Assembly: GCA_005772895.1 (NCBI GenBank)
Contig: SXIH01000013.1
Span: 1 to 64,000, forward strand
From: Bacteroidota bacterium
GTDB lineage: Bacteria; Bacteroidota; Bacteroidia; 2-12-FULL-35-15
Length of the DNA stretch: 64,000 nucleotides
Direction: 5' to 3'
Shown here: positions 61,356 through 64,000 of the stretch, one piece after another
Layout of the letters: each line of letters starts with the position of its first letter
How positions within the stretch are numbered: position 1 is the first letter of the stretch
Translations under genes and position numbers: made by a program
Notes under the pieces: generated by a model
Told to the model about the DNA's origin: nothing
Seen by the model: the letters and a program-made list of their open reading frames with translations, nothing else
The model's database searches: none

Positions 61356-61363
61356 TATTTTTG
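61356..61363 (+). promoter_or_regulatory. Predicted -7 element of the TPR/OmpA-like gene
   Basis: TATTTTTG matches TAnnTTTG, 60 bases before the ATG at 61424. Downstream of it a conventional AT-rich leader follows. Confidence 0.5.
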
Positions 61364-61423
61364 CACCTTATAGTACAATTACAAAAAATCGTAACATTCT
61401 AAAAAAGAACTAAAAACAATAAA

Positions 61424-63169
61424 ATGAAAAATCAATCAATACAAACTTTAGGTTTAGCTGTTATTACAGCAATTGCTTTGACGTCTTGTACAGGATTAGG
61501 TAAATTGGTTAAAAATGCCGATAAAATTACCTACAAAGTAACTCCTGATCCAATGGAAATGCATGGCGACAGTATGACTGTTTCTATAACAGGTACATAT
61601 CCTCCAAAAGTATTCCCTAAAAAGGCTACAGTAACAACAATTCCTGTTGTTAAATACAATGGTGGCGAAAAAGCGCTTAAACCAGTTGTTTTGATTGGTG
61701 AAAAAGTAGAAGGTGTTCAAGGACAAAAAATCGCTAATAAAGCGGGTGGAAACTTCTCTTATACATCAGAAAAATTTGCTTATACACCAGAAATGAAAGT
61801 TGCTACTTTAGAACTTAGAGTTGCTGGTCAAGTAAAGAAAAAAATCAAAGATTTACCAGCTAAAAAAGTGGCTGACGGAACAATGATTACTTCTTTATTG
61901 GTTAAAGCTGATGATAAAGCAATTGTTGGAAAAGATGCATTTGTTCGTATCACTACTTCTGATATGACTTCAGAGCAATTTTTCGCAATGGGTCAATCAC
62001 AAGTTCGTGGTTCTGAAATGAATAACGAAACAGTAAAAGCTATGAAAGCTGCAGTAACTGCTAATGTTGCAAATCCTGCTAGCCGTACAACTTATACTGG
62101 CATGAATGTTTCTGCTTATGCATCTCCAGATGGTGAGTTAACATTAAATACAGAACTTGCTGAAGATAGAGCTAAGGCTTCTATCAAGTCGATGATGGCA
62201 ATGTTCAAAGAAAAGAAAATGAAAGTTGATACAGCTACTAAAGAAGCTTTCTATAAAAAAGTAACTACAGCTGAAGATTGGGATGGATTCAAAAAAGCAA
62301 TGGAAGCATCTGCTATCGCTGATAAAGATTTAATTTTACGTGTATTAACAATGTATCCTGATGGAGAAACACGTGAGAAAGAAATCAAGAACTTATCTAA
62401 AACTTATACTGAAGTAGCTGATAAAATTTTACCAAAATTACGTAGATCAGTATTGACTTTAAACATGCAAATCACTGGTTTATCTGATCAAGAAATTACA
62501 ACTTTAGTTTCTTCTAAGCCAGACAGTTTAAAAATTGAAGAAATTTTGTACGCTGCAACTTTAACAACTGATATCAACACTAAATTAGATATCTACAAAA
62601 AAGCAGAAGCACAATTCCCAACTGATTGGAGAACTTCAAACAACGTTGGATACATTTACTTGATGCAAAATAAATTGAATGATGCAGAAGCACAATTCAA
62701 AAAAGCAGATGCATTATCAGCTAACAATCCTATTGTTAAAAACAATTTAGGTATTGTTGCTCGTTGGAAAGGTGACCGCAAAGGTGCAATGGAATTGTAC
62801 AAACAAGCTGGTTCTTCTCCTGAGGTTTCTTACAACATGGGAATCATTGAAATTCAAAATGGTAACTATGCTGGTGCAGTTAGTAATTTTGGAGCAGAAA
62901 ATACATTTAACTCTGCTTTAGCTAAATTATTAAATGGCAACTCAGAAGGTGCAATGTCAACTATCGACAATTCAACTACTGATAAAGATGCTGCATTATC
63001 GTTCTACTTAAAAGCAATTGCTGGTGCTCGTCAAAACAAAGCTGATGTTTTAACTAGCAACTTAAAAGTAGCTATCCAAAAAGATGCTTCTTTCAAGCAA
63101 ATGGCTAAAGACGATGCGGAATTCATTAAGTTCAGAGAAAATGCTGAATTCAAAGCAATGGTTAACTAA
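61424..63169 (+). CDS. Outer-membrane lipoprotein with OmpA-like and TPR segments
   Basis: A 581-residue lipoprotein (lipobox ALTSC, cysteine at 22). Residues 30-190 are beta-rich (KVTPDPMEMHGDSMTVSITGTYPPKVFPKKATV). About 190-350 include MNVSAYASPDGELTLNTELAEDRAKASIKSM, an OmpA-like peptidoglycan-binding pattern. From about 385 to 520 TPR units follow (YKKAEAQFPTDWRTSNNVGYIYLMQNKLNDAEAQFKKA). Codon use is even and a strong terminator follows, which suggests high expression. It probably links the outer membrane to peptidoglycan or an envelope complex; the partner is unknown. Confidence 0.78.
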   Translation: MKNQSIQTLGLAVITAIALTSCTGLGKLVKNADKITYKVTPDPMEMHGDSMTVSITGTYPPKVFPKKATVTTIPVVKYNGGEKALKPVVLIGEKVEGVQGQKIANKAGGNFSYTSEKFAYTPEMKVATLELRVAGQVKKKIKDLPAKKVADGTMITSLLVKADDKAIVGKDAFVRITTSDMTSEQFFAMGQSQVRGSEMNNETVKAMKAAVTANVANPASRTTYTGMNVSAYASPDGELTLNTELAEDRAKASIKSMMAMFKEKKMKVDTATKEAFYKKVTTAEDWDGFKKAMEASAIADKDLILRVLTMYPDGETREKEIKNLSKTYTEVADKILPKLRRSVLTLNMQITGLSDQEITTLVSSKPDSLKIEEILYAATLTTDINTKLDIYKKAEAQFPTDWRTSNNVGYIYLMQNKLNDAEAQFKKADALSANNPIVKNNLGIVARWKGDRKGAMELYKQAGSSPEVSYNMGIIEIQNGNYAGAVSNFGAENTFNSALAKLLNGNSEGAMSTIDNSTTDKDAALSFYLKAIAGARQNKADVLTSNLKVAIQKDASFKQMAKDDAEFIKFRENAEFKAMVN

Positions 63170-63189
63170 TCATTTAAAATAATTTCTTT

Positions 63190-63225
63190 AAATCCCGTTC
63201 CGAATGCTCGGAGCGGGATTTTTTA
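63190..63225 (+). terminator. Rho-independent terminator after the TPR/OmpA-like gene
   Basis: Arms AAATCCCGTTCCG (63190-63202) and CGGAGCGGGATTT (63209-63221), one G-T type mismatch, followed by a T run. Confidence 0.9.
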
Positions 63226-63292
63226 TTAATGGCCACACTTGTAAAACGGAACAGTTTTTGTCATAATTTAGTATAAGAATTAAACACTTTTT

Positions 63293-63943
63293 GTGAAACA
63301 ATTAATGACTCCCAATCTCATAAAATATATAATTGTAAGCTTGCTGTTTATTTCGGCAATTGGAAAGGGTTTTGCACAATCCAATCAAACACCACCTAAA
63401 AACCCGTCCGTGTTAACAAAAGCGGATTCTGCAAAAGCAAAAGACCAATACTTAGAAATTAAGGCTACAGTGCGTCAATCAAAAGGCGAAGAAAAAGAAG
63501 GAGAATCTAAGCCATTAGACAGCGTTTTAGTCACCATTTACAATGGCGATATTCCCTATTCTGAGCTTTGGACAAATAAAAAAGGGAAATGCTCTTTTAA
63601 GCTTCCTTTAGACAAAAACTTAACTATCCAAGTCTCAAAAAAAGGTTTTGTGACTAAATCTATATCGGTAAATACAAAAGTTCCATTTGATGACAGAGAT
63701 GCTTTTAATTTCAGCTGTGATGTAGATATTTTTGAAGAAATAACAGGTTTGGATGTTACCGTTTTAAAATCGCCAATTGCCAAAATTACTTATAGTCCAA
63801 GCTTAGCTACTTTTCAGTACGATATTGGTTATACCAATAAAGTAAATGTGGAATTAAAAAAGATGTATAAGAAGTATTATAAGTTACAGGAAATGAAAAA
63901 GGACTCAGTTAATACGGGTGTTGCAGATCGTCCTACCCACTAG
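63293..63943 (+). CDS. Secreted protein of unknown function, carboxypeptidase-regulatory-like
   Basis: A 216-residue protein with a signal peptide (about 1-28, ending GFAQ). GTG at 63293 or ATG at 63305 is the start; the second gives the more usual signal peptide. The middle (about 50-130) has a beta-sandwich pattern ([53 protein letters not shown]) like carboxypeptidase-regulatory domains. A long helical tail rich in lysine follows. The role is unknown, and the closely spaced upstream terminator suggests a separate transcript. Confidence 0.65.
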   Translation: MKQLMTPNLIKYIIVSLLFISAIGKGFAQSNQTPPKNPSVLTKADSAKAKDQYLEIKATVRQSKGEEKEGESKPLDSVLVTIYNGDIPYSELWTNKKGKCSFKLPLDKNLTIQVSKKGFVTKSISVNTKVPFDDRDAFNFSCDVDIFEEITGLDVTVLKSPIAKITYSPSLATFQYDIGYTNKVNVELKKMYKKYYKLQEMKKDSVNTGVADRPTH

Positions 63944-63944
63944 C

Positions 63945-64000
63945 CTATCTTCCCAATTTCAAAAACAAATCCCACATTACCACCCCAACACTTACAGAAA
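63945..64000 (-). CDS. C-terminal end of a minus-strand gene (partial)
   Basis: Reading the minus strand into the right edge gives an open frame ending SVSVGVVMWDLFLKLGR and TAG at 63945-63947. The residues look like the membrane-proximal end of a real protein. It is convergent with the previous gene, with one base between stops. Only 17 residues are seen, so no function can be given. Confidence 0.4.
   Translation of the reverse strand, partial: SVSVGVVMWDLFLKLGR

Overview
The window is low-GC DNA from a gliding or formerly gliding member of the Bacteroidota, most likely close to the Flavobacteriales. Four things point there: several secreted proteins with type IX secretion (T9SS) C-terminal sorting domains, a gldF-gldG ABC-exporter pair next to dnaN, a Bacteroidota-type GH3 protein, and promoter elements matching TAnnTTTG. 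Genes are densely packed. No gene-free stretch exceeds about 190 bases, and I see no tRNA, rRNA or CRISPR array.

Layout. 0-0.14 kb: the 3' end of an IS3-family transposase and its terminal repeat. 0.15-16 kb, all minus strand: a 1048-aa T9SS adhesin, a GT-C/TPR membrane protein, a 2726-aa giant T9SS adhesin, a small secreted protein and a second GT-C/TPR membrane protein. The two GT-C/TPR proteins carry motifs like those of the TMTC O-mannosyltransferases. 16-27.4 kb: the most unusual part. A plus-strand operon (KAS III, ACP, KAS III, FabG-like reductase, GT2 glycosyltransferase, GNAT acyltransferase) is followed by three aspartyl/asparaginyl beta-hydroxylase-family oxygenases. Next comes a minus-strand cassette of carrier protein, proline-type adenylation enzyme, acyl-CoA-dehydrogenase-like oxidase and flavin halogenase-like protein. 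These last four match the Plt/Pig/Bmp set that turns L-proline into (halo)pyrrolyl-carrier protein.

27.4-33 kb: two T9SS cargo proteins. 33-38.4 kb: an MBOAT O-acyltransferase fused to an SGNH domain, two convergent sulfotransferases and a small secreted protein. 38.6-47.7 kb: housekeeping and gliding genes (pcrA/uvrD helicase, glutathione peroxidase, T9SS esterase, dnaN, a DUF4340-like gene, gldG, gldF). 47.8-64 kb: lysC-lysA, a TonB-like protein, two deoxynucleoside kinases, a GH3 protein, a PolX-like protein with a degenerate polymerase site, T9SS proteins, an NTF2-like protein, folK, a TPR/OmpA-like lipoprotein and small secreted proteins.

How it fits together. From 3 to 38 kb the recurring theme is surface and secondary-metabolite chemistry: acyl building, sugar transfer, hydroxylation, pyrrole formation, possible halogenation, O-acylation and sulfation, alongside large exported adhesins. 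I infer, but cannot prove, that the 16-27 kb block makes one hydroxylated and possibly halogenated pyrrole-acyl product that may be attached to a sugar or lipid carrier. A second theme is dispersed short repeats. They sit between genes, often right against stop codons, and in at least five places lie in frame inside conserved genes.
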